Assembly: GCF_000006565.2 (NCBI RefSeq)
Contig: NC_031475.1
Coordinates: 1,261,535-1,325,534 of the forward strand
Reading direction: 5' to 3'
Source: Toxoplasma gondii ME49
Taxonomy: Eukaryota; Apicomplexa; Conoidasida; Eucoccidiorida; Sarcocystidae
Length of the DNA: 64,000 nucleotides
Every line of letters begins with the position of its first letter. Position 1 is the first letter of the stretch. Under the pieces are notes generated by a model, which was not told where the DNA came from, did not search any database, and worked only from the letters and a program-made list of their open reading frames with translations. A program made the translations under genes and the position numbers. Positions 50,526 through 62,299 of this stretch are shown one piece after another.

Positions 50526-52726
50526 TCGTTTTCTTCGCAGAGGCCGGGTTGTGAACAGAGCGGCAAAAGTCGAGGCCGTGGTATGCGTGGATGAGTAGTG
50601 GCGGATGACTGCAGGAAAAACAGGTGCAGTCCTCGTTCATGTCTTCTTCCCTTTCGGTTCATCGTTGCCTTTGCTTTGCTTCAGCTTGCCGTCCACCTTC
50701 CTTTGATGTTGACGATGAAACGCTGGTCTCTCGCCTTCTGCCATAAATTGCACGGCATCTCCCTCAACACGTAAGGCTCCTTTTGTTTGCTTTTGCTTGT
50801 TTACACGGAACAACTGACAGGTAGTCCTAAAAGACTCCCTTTCCGGCTGATGCTCCGTTCATCTCAGTCACCTCAACTTCTCGTAGATATGTAGTTGTGT
50901 ATGTACGCATGGACACTACGAGGTGTAGCTGTCCGTCGATCTGTGTGCATGTACTCAAAAATAAATCTGCCCACATCTACAAACAATTCGGTTGATTCGA
51001 CTTCAGGATGTGTGTACACTGTCTGTAGATCTCGAGTTGGTTTTTGAGCCGGCCCTTTGTTTTGCGCGCGGTGAACGACGACTTGATTTCTTCGATGCTC
51101 CCCTGGTGAACTGGCTTTGTGTCTCGACAGCTCGGTTCCGAGTTGTGTTCTATTCTCTGTTCAGCTTTTATCGCAAATGCTCCTACCGCGGCTCGTGCCT
51201 CTTGTTTCTGCAAGATGCCCGGGGCATCCTTTTCGGGGCGTTTCTGAGCGAGATTCGCGAGTGTGCGAAATACTACGGCTCAGGTAAACAGCGTTTCGGT
51301 CTCCTCGCAGGGAGGGCGGGCAGGAGAACTGGCCTGTCACAATCATAAACGTGGAGTGCATGCATCCTGCTGGGCTCTCCGGCGCGTCTGGTACCCACTT
51401 CGTCGCCGCGTGTTTGGGCCTTTTCTTCTGTGGAGCATTTTAAACATGCGTCGGCCCTCTCTGGGTCCTCCTCGGAGCCTGGCCCAGTTGCCTCTCCAGT
51501 GCGGGGCTCTCTGCATGTCTCGCCGGTTTTTTCGGTGTTTTTTTGTCGATTGTTTCCGCGTCCGCAGCCGAGACGTTCGTCTTCACCTTCAAAGGACCTG
51601 ACGGGAAAATGGATCCCGAGCATCCGGTGAGAAGAAAGGCTGGTTCGCCTCCTGGGCTTCTTCGAGAGAAAGCGGTGAAGGGGCTTGATCTCAAGTCCCC
51701 CACGTTGATGGTTCACTCGTGTGTCTCTTTTCGTTTGAAGGACGCTTCCAGCCCAAGAGACGAGCGACACAGGAACGCGGTCTCGACCTATCTCTCTCGC
51801 TGCACTGTTTCCTCTGGCCGTGACTAGTAGTGGGGGCCTGTAGATCAGAGTCCGTGGTGCGTGTGTATGTCGAATTTTAGCTGCGCCCAGTTCTCGGCTG
51901 CGTGACGGCATGCTGTTTCCGTTGCCTTCGCAGACGCTCCACGTGTACAGGTGGAGCAAACTGAACAGCTATTTCATCTACACGGACCACGACGTCCTGG
52001 GAATTGGAGGCGGAGGTCACTACGCCATTTCGGTCGACAAGGACCTGCTGCGAGGCTCCTCGTCTTGCTGTCTGACCTTCAATTCGCCGGTGTTGTCGTC
52101 CTCCGAAGATTTTATTGTGAAGGCGTTTCAGGTGAGATGCGCAGGGACGCGGAGAGAAAGGTGGATCAACCGGAAGAGACACAGAGCAAGCGACTCGGGA
52201 TGCGGCCTCACGAAAAACTGTGAGACAGGAAGAGTAAGAGATGCGAACGAAAGACGGCAGAAGTAGGAGAACCAAGGCGACAAGAGGTCGGGAAGACGAC
52301 CAGGGTGAGAGGAAGAGAGTCGCTCGTGTCGCTACGTCGTGAGGGAAGGCCCAGAGTGAGAAGGCGGCACGAGAGGGCGATCTATACATACCCTGATTAA
52401 AGAAACCCAAGATGGCACCGACAATAACATGACTGAAATGTACACCAGTAGGTCTCAATAGACCATTACCAAATCCATTATCGTTAATTTAAATAGATAT
52501 ACCTAAGTATTCCGTACAGACTAACATTACGAAGGAGACTACCAAAGTAAATTTCTCCCATCCAGTGATGGCAAAGAAGTACGAACCGATCGTCGAGAAA
52601 GCTGTTCTGCTTTCCAACGAACCCCCGAGGCATCCAGACGGAGGGGGGTCGTTGTCGCTTGCCAAGGCGCAAATGTGTATCTGTGGGCATTGGTCTCTCC
52701 AGGTATGGACCTTCGAAGACTACTGA
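42842..52726 (+). CDS. GRAM and TLDc domain protein, OXR1/NCOA7-like (13 exons)
   Basis: TLDc proteins act in oxidative-stress resistance and, in several eukaryotes, bind and regulate the V-ATPase. Exons: 42842-42884 (tentative), 43273-44269, 44741-45918, 46512-47985, 48370-48469, 48850-48901, 49288-49366, 49619-50147, 50685-50770, 51165-51283, 51568-51626, 51934-52131, 52703-52726. They total 4938 nt, about 1645 aa, phase-consistent throughout. The TLDc domain fills the last five exons: LPLMLTMKRWSLAFCHKLHG, then FLQDARGILFGAF, ETFVFTF, HVYRWSKLNSYFIYTD, GIGGGGHYAI and a terminal VWTFEDY. A GRAM-type PH fold appears in pieces. The first is FVPGILTLEREALKF near 725, then PLLSVSLTDIVECACV. NVNFVLFGFFNKELAQEF comes after about 400 disordered residues. 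No LysM domain is seen. The first exon would give an MGASTSS start with CC at 11-12, a possible N-myristoyl/palmitoyl signal, but its donor is only moderate. Exon 4 may instead begin at 46524. Confidence 0.88.
46007..46048. repeat. 3 x 14-bp tandem repeat in a TLDc-gene intron
   Basis: Three head-to-tail copies of ACATTTCCAACGGT, with one change in each outer copy, between exons 3 and 4. Confidence 0.95.
50492..50523. repeat. (TA)n microsatellite in a TLDc-gene intron
   Basis: About 32 bases of TA, preceded by about 120 bases rich in GAGAGA, in the intron before the first TLDc exon. Confidence 0.95.
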
Positions 52727-53091
52727 AGAGCGACAGCCAGGCATGCCGTCGCCCCCAGGACGAGGCGAGATCTTATTGTCTCCAATTTTGAAAATCCTGG
52801 CTCAACTTGTCAGACACTGGTACACAAATATGTCATCCATACCGCACTCGAAAGACTTATTCAGAAGTCTGTGTGCGAGTTCCGGTAGTGACTTCTAAAA
52901 GCCCGATCTTCATATTTTTGTAAAGCGATGCAAATCTGTATTTATCGGGTATGAGCGCTTTTGTCCGAAGATCTATGTTCATGCATGGAGTTCTTGCCGC
53001 CCCACGTCTGTATGCATATGCATGCACACCTGGCTTTCTGTACACATGTATTACCTTGTGCTGTTCGCGAACGTACCTCACTCTCACTGGG

Positions 53092-53122
<31 letters not shown>

Positions 53123-54420
53123 GATGGGTTGGTTTGTTTTGAGGGAGTGCCTCGTGCATCTTTTTCGAGATGTGAGAGGGAGAAACACGGTCGTGTCGTG
53201 TAATTTTTCCTTCCCACGCATGCGCGGTCCGTGGCCGTGAAGGAGGCGACCGTCGCTTTTCTCGGCAGTGCCGTCGTTTCTTTCTGGGGCTCTTCTTTGC
53301 ACTGTACCAGCTGGTGGATGCACCGAATGCACTGTCCTGTACTCGTGGAGGGTTTCGAAAAATGAAGGCAGCGAGTGCAAGTGGCCAGATGACATTGGGG
53401 AACGTTTTAGGAAATTCGAGAGAGGGACAACGCTAGTGAAAGCGAGAGGAAAAAAGAGAGGATGATGTATACTGTGCTCGGTCCAGTCGCGAGGTTGGTC
53501 GAAACGAACAACACAGAGCTGCCGACTGGGACTGTTTCTTTGCGACTCTTCGTGCTGCCAACAAAGAGAAGAATTGCGCGTCTTTTAAAAACTTTTGCCC
53601 CCCAACAGTCGTCGGCTTCAAGCTGAGTCTGGCCTGTCTGTCGCCGTCGCTGCGTAACACTCACTCTACGAACAGTGGAGCGTTTCCTGCTGCTTCACCC
53701 CTCCGAACATGGGAAGATTCGATCAATCGCTTCCTCTCTCTCTTTCTGGGCGTCTCTGTCTCGGTTTCTCTCGCGATTTCTCTCTTTCTTCTCTGTCGGT
53801 TTGTCTCTTTGTTCCGCGTTTTCTGTGGTGAAGCAGTGGGCGTCCTCGTGGAGAAATCTGCTCTCTTCCGCGGAGCTCGAACGTTCCCTCCACGAACCTC
53901 GCCGAGAAGTGAACACCGGGAGGTGCAGGGGCGCTGTAAAGGGTTTCAAGTGAATCACCGAGAAACACAAACGGTCCAGAGCCAGCCGCTCACTATTTTG
54001 TCTTCATATACACTTTAAGCCCGTAACAGACAGAAAAGGTGTCAAGATGGCGAACGCGACAAATGGACAAGATGAAAGAAACAACCACGTTTCGGTCACT
54101 CCACCAGACGCGAAACGCAGTCGTTTTCGTCGTCAACCCCTCCTTGTTTTTCGCCTGCTGCCTCTCGCTCACGCCCTCTCTGTCCTTGTCCACCTGTCTG
54201 TTTGCTCTGCTCTTCGTCATAGAAGTCGCGTCCTGCCCCTCCCCTTCTCGCTGTCACCACAGATCGTGTCTGAAAAGTCTCCTTGTTCCACGCCGCGCGG
54301 CGCTGCTTCTCAACCGCGTCAACCTGCCGATGGTCCCTGACTCTTTCTTCCGTCAGTTTCCCTCTCGCGTGCTCGAGCATTTCGTTCTTTAGAGTTTTCC
54401 TTCATGGCATGCGCTGTGAT
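52727..54420. other. Convergent intergenic region, TLDc gene / EF-Tu
   Basis: Holds both 3' UTRs and a TA tract at 53091-53123. The open frames are short and overlap on both strands without family resemblance. No gene called. Confidence 0.5.
53091..53123. repeat. (TA)n microsatellite downstream of the TLDc gene
   Basis: About 32 bases of TA with one TG interruption. Confidence 0.95.
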
Positions 54421-57400
54421 TTATTTCTCGGGCATCGGCTTCGTCACAATTCCAGAGGCGACAGTTCTACCGCCTTCACGGAGTGCAAAGCGCAAGCCTT
54501 CGTGGAGAGCAGTTGGATGCAGAAGCTCTACAGTGCATGAAACGCGGTCCCCCGGCATCGCCTGAAAAGAAAATTGCGCAGGCGTAAAAAACAGAACTCT
54601 GATATGTGGGGAAGCATCCAGCACAGGCGACCAAAACAGGGAAACGCGCAGACACTCACCCATGTACCTGTACATAAAAATACACATCCGTGAGCTGTTC
54701 TGCACAGATGCGTGCATGCACGTACGCACACGTCTACACTGTGTGTATCTGTCCGTAAGAAGAAAAAACGAATGAAACATCGCGAAGGGACGCATAGAGA
54801 CGACAGAAGCAGGACGAAGTGAGCGAATGAAAGGAAAAGCGAAACAGGAAACGACGGATCGGCTGTAGTGAAAAGCGGCCATTACCATTTCAGTTGTCTC
54901 TGGAAGGGTAATGGTGCAGGCCATGTCGCCAGTGCGGATGAAGGCTTGTGGGCGATAGTGAGAAAAGAAAGGCTTCTTCCTTCCTCCCTCTTCCTCTTTC
55001 AAAACGTATAAGTCGGCCTCGAACTTCTTGAAGGTTTTCAAGTATCCCGGCGCGCCGAGCACCATGCCTCGCTTCACCTCATCCCTTTTAATTCCCTTGA
55101 GCAAGCAACCAACCTGAGAGCGGAACGCGACAAGAAAACACCCGAAACGTTGAGAGCATGAGTCGCCACTATCGAACACACAATAAGTTCTTTACGTCTG
55201 TAGAAAGCAGACATTTCTTCAGGAGCCGCTCGACGTCTGGTCCCAAGCAAACAGTACGACGACAGTAACTGCACGTAGCTGTCGCTCCGCGAGCTGAAAC
55301 GGTGGCCGACAGTATTGCCATTACTTATTGACTGAACTGGGAGTCTTAGGAGCAGCTTAACTTCTTCTGAAACAACGCTATGACTAGCTGTCGCGGAGCA
55401 TTGTGGACAAAGAGAGAAACGTTCAAACCCACAAAACACGGGAAACAGCGATCTATCAAAGCGTGCCGCATGCAAAAACGAACCAGACAGCCGTGGAGGC
55501 TTGTGCCCGCGCGACGAGGAAGACGAAAAACAGTCCGAAAATGAACAGGTACAGAGGATGATTCGGCAGGAGAAAGAACACGACGACGGGGCGACAGCCG
55601 AAGACAAACTAAGGTTGAAGACAGGAAGCGCAACCCAAAAAAAGGTCATCCACGACAAAGGCACACCGCGAGAGAACCGCAAGCTCCGCGAACAAAGCTC
55701 ATCCTTGTGAAATCTGCAAGAGCGAAGCGGCAAAACGAAAGAACGCAAAAGCGTGAAGGTCGCGTGGATTTTCATACCTGATCCCCTGCTTGCGCGTCGT
55801 CCAGAGTTTTTCTAAACATCTCGAGAGCGGCGATTTGCGCCTTCAGCGGCTTGTCACGCCCGCCCACGATCTCAATGGCCTCGTTCGGCTTCGCTGTCCC
55901 TTGCTCAACGCGGCCAGTTGCAACTGTGCCCTTTCCTGAACGAAGAACGACGGGAATAGTGTAAAGAGAAATCGCCGCAACGAGATGGAGGAGAAAGCGA
56001 AAGATGCTTCCACAAGAAACACAAAACGCGCGTCAAGGGCCTACCTGGAATAGACAAGACGCTCTCGACCGGAATGATGAGAGGCAGATCTGCTTTTCGC
56101 TCTGGCTCAGGAATGAAGTCGTCGCATGCCTGCAGCAACGCCAGCACAAAGGAGGAAAAGAGAGGCGAAGGAAAATGAGGGAAGAACGCAGAACGTGCAG
56201 GTCGAAATCCACCGTATATAAATCCATAGATATACGGAGATCGCGAGAGAGACGCTCTAACTCTCGGTTTCAGTTGGGGCCGTCTGAGCACTTTCGAGAA
56301 TACAACGCGTGGCGCCCCCATAAAAACGCACGCAATCATGAGTAGCCCCACACATCGCTGGATCGCCAGGCACTCATGTGCATCGAAGGGAAACACCGCT
56401 CTTCCGAAAGTAAAAATGTCTCACCTGCATGAGATCTTGAATGGTTTTGATGCCATACTCGCCAGTGTCTCCATTGAGCGCCTTCAACGCCGAGCCTTTG
56501 ACGAAGGGCGTGTCATCGCCAGGGAAGTCGTAGAAGGAAAGAAGCTCTCGGACTTCCATCTCAACGAGTTCGACGAGTTCCTGGTCCTCCACCATGTCCA
56601 TCTTGTTCAGGTAGACAACCAGGCGAGGGACGCCAACCTAGAAAGCGACGCAACGCCGGGCACCAGATACACGTAGGAACCACGGGAAAAGGTCACGGCA
56701 GACTTGCATGTGTGTACATGGGCTGCATCTGAATATGCGCGCATACCCGTAGAAGTGAATGTGCATAATAAGGTGCAATCGAGTAAGGAGGCGGGCGAGG
56801 CGCTTTCGAGGCTCTATGTTCTCTACATACTTCCCAAACAGCAGGGAAGTCGGTCTTGGAACGAAGCACGGGAGTCAGCCGGAGGAGCACCGAGCACAAA
56901 GCAAACAGCTAGGCACTGGCCGCACCTCCACCTAACTAATAAAGGCATGTCCACGGAAGTATCCGAAGCAGAGTGTATCTACGCGCCCGGGGCGCTGCAT
57001 TGAGCCTTTGTTCACTTGTGTGCCTGCCTGTGTGTGTGTGGACGAATACGAGAAACTTTGTTTCTCCCGCATATGTTACATTTTCCGCGGAAACTGAGGA
57101 ACGCAGCTTCACTGGGGAAAGAGAGGCTTTCTGTCACGCATGTCGTGCTGCCTGGATGGACCTGTGAACAGTCACGCAAGTGTCTTTCACAGTTCTGGTT
57201 TTGAAAAACGCCCAAGTCGAAGTCTCTGCCTCCCTTTCTCCCGTACCTGTTTGGAAAGCAGAATGTGCTCTCTAGTTTGAGGCATCGGTCCATCGTAGGC
57301 AGAGACGACAAGGATGGCCCCATCCATCTGGGCCGCGCCAGTGATCATGTTTTTGACGTAGTCGGCATGTCCAGGGCAATCCACGTGTCCATAGTGGCGC

Positions 57401-58080
57401 TTGCTCGTTTCGTACTCGACGTGAGTCGCGTTGATGGTGATTCCACGTTTCTGTTCCTCCGGACTTTTGTCGATCTCTGCGTACGACTTGAAGTCTGCCT
57501 GGCCCATGTCAGCGAGGACTTTGGTGATCGCCGCAGTCAGCGTCGTCTTGCCATGGTCGACGTGGCCGATCGTTCCGATGTTTAAGTGGGGCTTTGTGCG
57601 CTGGAAGACGCCGACAGCGAAGCCCCGCTTGGGCTCGAGGAGCCTGGAGCAGTCGGCGAGAGCCGACACACGGGAAGTCGAGAGGGCAGTGGAAAAGGCT
57701 GGAGAGACGGGAGAGTGCAGAGCCGGTGTAGAGGACGCCGAAAAGAGAGCAGGGCTGGAAGACGAATCAGAGGAAAAGAGAGACGCAAAGCGCCGGCTGG
57801 GTCGGCTTTCTGAGGCCGCCGGTCTTCTGCCGGTTCTCTCTACAGTGCGGGCGAGACCGGAGAACTGCGAACAGGCGACTGGCGCGTTCAAGCTGGGAGA
57901 CAGCGAAGGAGAGACGAGGCGCGAAGAAAGAGCACAGCTGGAGGAAGCTGAAAAGTCTCTGATCGAAGAACAGAACGGAACGGCGACGCTCGCGCGGCAG
58001 AAAGGCACAGCCGCACCGACTGCTGCTGTGTGGGGCCGAGAGACCCCGACGCGGAACCGCAAAATGAGATTTGTCGCCAT
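54421..58080 (-). CDS. TUFM: Mitochondrial elongation factor Tu, nucleus-encoded (6 exons)
   Basis: GTPase that delivers aminoacyl-tRNA to the mitochondrial ribosome. Exons: 58080-57247, 56637-56425, 56129-56045, 55935-55778, 55113-54886, 54561-54421. They total 1659 nt, 552 aa, with every junction in phase. ATG 58080 opens a basic, Ser/Arg-rich leader ([13 protein letters not shown]) typical of a mitochondrial presequence. About 160 residues precede the mature start [16 protein letters not shown]. GTPase motifs are G1 GHVDHGKT (172-179), G2 RGITI (about 212), G3 DCPGHADY (about 234), G4 NKMD (289-292) and G5 SALKAL (about 327). Domain II has [13 protein letters not shown], and domain III ends in [20 protein letters not shown], so the protein is full length. 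The apicoplast uses its own plastid-encoded tufA, so the mitochondrion is the likely destination; this is inferred from family knowledge. Confidence 0.96.
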
Positions 58081-59594
58081 CAGGACAAAGACTCGAACAA
58101 GAGGAAAGGAGGGACAGGAAAACGCAAAAGGAAAGGGAGGAGAAACCGGCAAACGAAGAGAGTGGTAGGAACAAGTAAGCTGAGGCGTGGAACTGGGGGA
58201 CACCGCAACAAAGGGTCGCTTACACACTTCTACCCAGATGCTGTCCTCTTTGCAAAATACCCGGCGTTGAAAACCACTGCTTCGTATCTGAGGAGTGGCG
58301 AATACACTTCTGCAAGTAAGAAATCCGTATAGTGTGCCTAAAAGTGGTTCGGAAAACGAAGACCCAGCACAGCGCTACAGAGCGCGTGGTTCGCTTCGTT
58401 GTGCATGCGCTAAGTAGGACCTTCTTCAGACACTACACGCCGCGGGGCCCGACTCTCCAGTCGCCTTGTTGCCAGTTTCGGTCCTGACTTCACCAGTTTA
58501 ACACAAGGGGGATCCAGACAGTGGAAAGTGAGGATACTGGCTCTTCAGAGTTCTATCCAAATGAAAAACGATGCTGACGCAGGCCTATGAATCCTCCTGT
58601 CTACCTTTCGTTTCCGAGGCTACGTGCAAATCGACTTGTCAGGACACAGGTCAGGACACAGGCTATTCCGCTTTCTCCTTGCAGCTGCAGACTGAAAGTG
58701 ACATGACAGCGTATCACTTGGCACAGCGGCCGGGGACTTCTGTGAACAACGACAAGATTCTTGTGGTGTCTTGAAGAAAACTCGTGGATATTCCTGTGAA
58801 TCAAGTGGCTTAGCGACAAGCGGCTTTGCCGTGAAGAGCTGCAGAGCTGGTTGAAACCAGCCAAAACGTCAGCGGTTTATCCTTCGCCTCATCGCAAACA
58901 GACTCGCTGCTACAGCCCCTTGCCCAGTAAGCAGTCACTCTCCAGCTCTCACAAAAGAGAGTCAGCCCCTCTTTCCTGGTCGCGGAAGCCGGAAGTGCCG
59001 ACAATTTGGCTTTTTTGCACCGACTCCAAAATTGTATCTATTATTTGTGTCATAGCGGAGTTTCCGCCGGGTAGTCGAAAGTCACCGCTTGATGGGCACT
59101 TACTGGAGAGCAACTCTGTGTTCGAGATGGTGGAACTTCCTGTCTTTTATGTGCGTTAGTGTGGCCGGAGAATCTTCGACGGGTGCGTCGATAGCTGTGC
59201 GGTGACAATGCCTCCCAGGCAGACAGCCGGAGCGAATGTGCGTCGTGTATCCACGTCCACATGCACAGCTTTGCGAGAGGGACACTATCGTTCTCTGTAT
59301 ACTACGTTGTGCATCCTGCTGGTGAAGAGTGTTAGGTTCTAAGTGGCTTTGGTTTGAACCGCTGGTTGACGCAGGTGACCTCGCCAGTTGCTCCGGAGAG
59401 ACTCGGCACACCACAGTAGTCACGCGGTGCGACAGAGAGCAGAACACGATTTTAAGGTGCGATGGCGCCGAATGGTTCTGCAGACTCGTCAATCATGAGG
59501 AGTGGATGCCTTGTGCCAAAAAACGTTCCGATGGAAAGACACACATGTCCCTCCACGGCAACAAACACTCGAAACGCATAACATTGGCTATCAA
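58081..59594. promoter_or_regulatory. EF-Tu upstream region
   Basis: Must include the EF-Tu promoter and 5' UTR in its left part. A 12-bp word, TCAGGACACAGG, is tandemly doubled at 58639-58662, and a 6-bp-stem hairpin (TCGACG/CGTCGA) lies near 59177. The open frames look random. Confidence 0.4.
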
Positions 59595-59914
59595 GCACAG
59601 GCAGAAACGCGGGGTCGGAGGACAACCCTTCCGACCACGACGAAGTGGCTAGGCCTCGGCGCGTCCTGTCGCCGAAGCCTCACCCGTGCCTCTGCGATGC
59701 TCTCCAGCAACTTTGCTGAGGCATCGGGACGGGATTGAACTCGAGCAGGAGCCGGCGAGAGGCACGCTCCCGGAGCTCGAGTTCTGATTTTCAGGGCCAC
59801 GCGTGATGGCCCTGGCGAAGGTCTTGGTGGTGCATTGAAAGGGTAGGCAAAGGGTGCCTCCCTTTCAACCACGCGAAACGAGGGGGGGAGCCGCATTCTC
59901 AAAAGAAAAAGAAC
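59595..59914. repeat. 320-bp multi-hairpin repeat, copy 1
   Basis: Identical over 320 bp to the copy at 61980, in the same orientation, with weaker similarity for about 10 bp to the left and 25 bp to the right. Six stem-loops follow one another: 59614-59635 (8 pairs, one bulge), 59651-59680 (10 of 11 pairs), 59683-59733 (three stacked stems of 5, 6 and 5), 59737-59784 (10 pairs plus 5), 59792-59814 (8 pairs, loop CGCGTGA) and 59827-59872 (14 pairs with one bulged T, plus 4). The minus strand also carries a 103-codon open frame starting MRMRLPP, with no recognisable family. Confidence 0.9.
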
Positions 59915-59950
59915 GCGAAGAGGAAGTCTTCAAAAAACTCCACGCGGAGG

Positions 59951-60000
59951 AGGCGGCGTAGGAAGACGGAAGGCGGCGAAGGAAGACGGAAGGCAGCGGG
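59951..60000. repeat. 20-bp tandem repeat just right of copy 1
   Basis: The unit AGGCGGCGAAGGAAGACGGA occurs twice with one mismatch, followed by a partial third copy. Confidence 0.9.
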
Positions 60001-60276
60001 AGAAGGGAATTCTGGAGAAAAGTAAAAAGTGATAGTCACCACTCGAACTGACCCACCCCAAACCGCCGTTGCATCTACATGGGACGGAGAAGGCCCGGGA
60101 GTAAGCGCACTAGCAACGCAGGATGTAAAGCGGCACGGACTAGCCGTCCGCACCTTTGACACCCGAGCATTCGATTCATCGAGCAATTGTGCAGAATATC
60201 TCTTCGGAGCTCAGTCCAGTGGCTCCGCGCTAGCTGCCTTTGGAAGGGTGGCCACATCCCTGTGTTGACACCGACT

Positions 60277-60330
60277 CTCCACCTCGTGACCAAGCTGGAG
60301 AGTCTCCACCTCGTGACCAAGTTGGAGAGT
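60277..60330. repeat. 2 x 27-bp tandem repeat
   Basis: Two copies differing at one base. Each begins CTCCACCTCG and ends TGGAGAGT, so GACTCTCCA and TGGAGAGTC can also pair to form a 9-bp stem at 60273-60305. Confidence 0.9.
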
Positions 60331-60372
60331 GACGTAGCCTGGCTTACAGCGACCCAGGCAGTGGCTAGCGAG

Positions 60373-60435
60373 GTCGACGCCTCACAGTTTGTGAGGTGTT
60401 CGATTCAGGGGCCACTTCTGAATCGACACGTCGAC
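60373..60435. other. 63-nt three-way-junction palindrome
   Basis: An outer 7-bp stem (GTCGACG 60373-60379 with CGTCGAC 60429-60435) encloses two adjacent perfect hairpins: CCTCAC/GTGAGG (60380-60385 with 60391-60396) and CGATTCAG/CTGAATCG (60401-60408 with 60418-60425). All 21 pairs are Watson-Crick, with only 7 unpaired bases at the junction. A single copy is seen. Confidence 0.8.
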
Positions 60436-60898
60436 GCAGCTGCAGACCGGGTCCTCCACAAACGAATAAACAGGCAGTTGAGGGAATGCCGTAAGTACGA
60501 GTGATAACAGTACAGCAGAACTTGGATCTGGCAACCAAATGCCTTCATGATCAAAACCAGTAGTCCATCTCGTAGTACACACTCCCCAGAAAAATGTAGT
60601 TTATATAAACCTGGGAATCTCATTTCACATGTAACAGGGATTCTAGCTTCAGTTGATAGTTGGAATACTAGCACCTCAGTGGTAGTTTTCCCTCCATGTT
60701 ATTGCCTCTACTAGCAGCATTCTATGCACTAAGACAAGAACATAATCGAATTGGAGCAACCGTCATGCGTAGGATACTGGTATCCGACGCTTTGGGATGT
60801 CCTAAGCGTTCCAGTGTGGTGACAGTGTATCGCAGACCGGAAGTTAGCGTCCAACCTATATAACTGAGTACCAGCATATATCGATTGAGGGACAGAAT

Positions 60899-61790
60899 TT
60901 GCCCGTTTACAGTGTGCACCAACTTGACTCTTCAATTGTTTTCAGTGAAACCTCTGTTCACATTTTGTACCAATACAATGAGGTGCATACTGCCATTATC
61001 GATCACCTTATGCGTTGGTACGGGAATAACTCATCTCGACTAAACAGAGAGACTATCTCACGTAGGATACTGCGTGCGACTCCAGTTAGAAGATACAGGC
61101 GCCCACGATCCGTTTGGAATCCAGGGCCTACAGCTGCGGAGCAATTCGAAACATATGCTTACCAGAAAAAGGAGCGTACACAAACATATGAATCCCATTT
61201 CATAACGTGTATTGCAAGGAGTCTCGCTTATGTACTGGTGTGCGCACCGGAACGCGAGTGACGAGAACGCAGCTAGGTCAGCGTGTGACAGGTATTCGAT
61301 GATGGCGCGCACAGTGGCTGACTCTCAAACCCAAACGGTATTGCTGTGGCGGGGGACAGTCGCTCCTACGTGTGAATCACCCGTGAACGAGTGTAGAAAA
61401 AGTATGACTGCGAAGGAGCCGCGACATGGGCGGACATACTCGGAAATGCTATAATTGAGTGAGTGATTTTTCACCAGGTAGGTACGTGGCAGTATTGCGC
61501 GGTAGACTAGGAGTGTGTATCCCATGTACTGAGATAGCAAATCTCCGAGAGATCCACACTAAGCTAGTGGGAAATCGTGTTCTCATCACAGATTGGACCG
61601 TTCAGGGGCGGGACGCTATCGTCCTCTCTCTATATCTAAACTATCTATCATGTACCGTGTCCGATAAATGCTGTGTGCTCGGGTCTGAGCGGTCTTGGTT
61701 TCTCTCAGCAGCACGCAGAGGCACTCTCTGCACGTGTATCAAAGAGCATCGGCAGACCACGAATCTCACGCAGGGCCGCACAGAGTAAAC
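60899..61790 (+). pseudogene. Decayed unknown open frame inside the element
   Basis: Three overlapping or abutting plus-strand frames (60899-61261, 61212-61454, 61459-61788) together read like one frameshifted protein of about 290 residues. The stretch SRRILRATPVRRYRRPRSVW is followed by YVLVCAPE. The same order recurs, translated, in the inverted segment at 62515-62985 (REILTGVRVRRVPQLKRFW, then YVLVRAPE), which argues for protein-coding ancestry. No family recognised. Confidence 0.35.
61040..61540 (+). repeat. Diverged inverted repeat, arm A
   Basis: Matches the reverse complement of 62515-62985. Shared words include GAGTGTAGAAAAAGTATG and ACTCTCAAAC followed by AACGGTAT, with substitutions and small indels between them. 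Confidence 0.75.
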
Positions 61791-61979
61791 AAAAGATTTT
61801 ATGGCAAACTGTCGCCATCAAGTTTCCAACACGCTGAGTCATTTGGGTCGATCTTCCGGTCCCAAATGACAAAAGAAACGAACAGACGGAGCGCGAGACG
61901 GCTATGGAACAAAACACAATCACGCGTCCACCACACACTCAAAACCGAAAACACACACAGAAAGAAGCCTGGCTGTCAT

Positions 61980-62299
61980 GCACAGGCAGAAACGCGGGGT
62001 CGGAGGACAACCCTTCCGACCACGACGAAGTGGCTAGGCCTCGGCGCGTCCTGTCGCCGAAGCCTCACCCGTGCCTCTGCGATGCTCTCCAGCAACTTTG
62101 CTGAGGCATCGGGACGGGATTGAACTCGAGCAGGAGCCGGCGAGAGGCACGCTCCCGGAGCTCGAGTTCTGATTTTCAGGGCCACGCGTGATGGCCCTGG
62201 CGAAGGTCTTGGTGGTGCATTGAAAGGGTAGGCAAAGGGTGCCTCCCTTTCAACCACGCGAAACGAGGGGGGGAGCCGCATTCTCAAAAGAAAAAGAAC
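61980..62299. repeat. 320-bp multi-hairpin repeat, copy 2
   Basis: Perfect direct copy of 59595-59914 at an offset of 2385 bp, with the same six stem-loops and the same 103-codon minus-strand frame. Flanking DNA differs from copy 1 apart from about 10 bp on the left and 25 imperfect bases on the right. Confidence 0.9.

Noticed and set aside
59614..59872. tRNA or tRNA-like gene array in the hairpin repeat
   Set aside because: GATTGAACTC and GTTCGATTC words resemble T-arms, but no acceptor stem, anticodon arm spacing or A box fits around them.
60500..61600. Nuclear copy of mitochondrial DNA
   Set aside because: Such fragments are common in Toxoplasma, but the translated frames here are basic and not membrane-like, and I could not match cob, cox1 or cox3 segments. 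A search against the mitochondrial genome would settle it.
59595..62299. LTR retrotransposon
   Set aside because: The direct repeats suggest it, but I see no reverse transcriptase, RNase H, integrase or protease motif, no primer-binding site and no TG...CA repeat ends.
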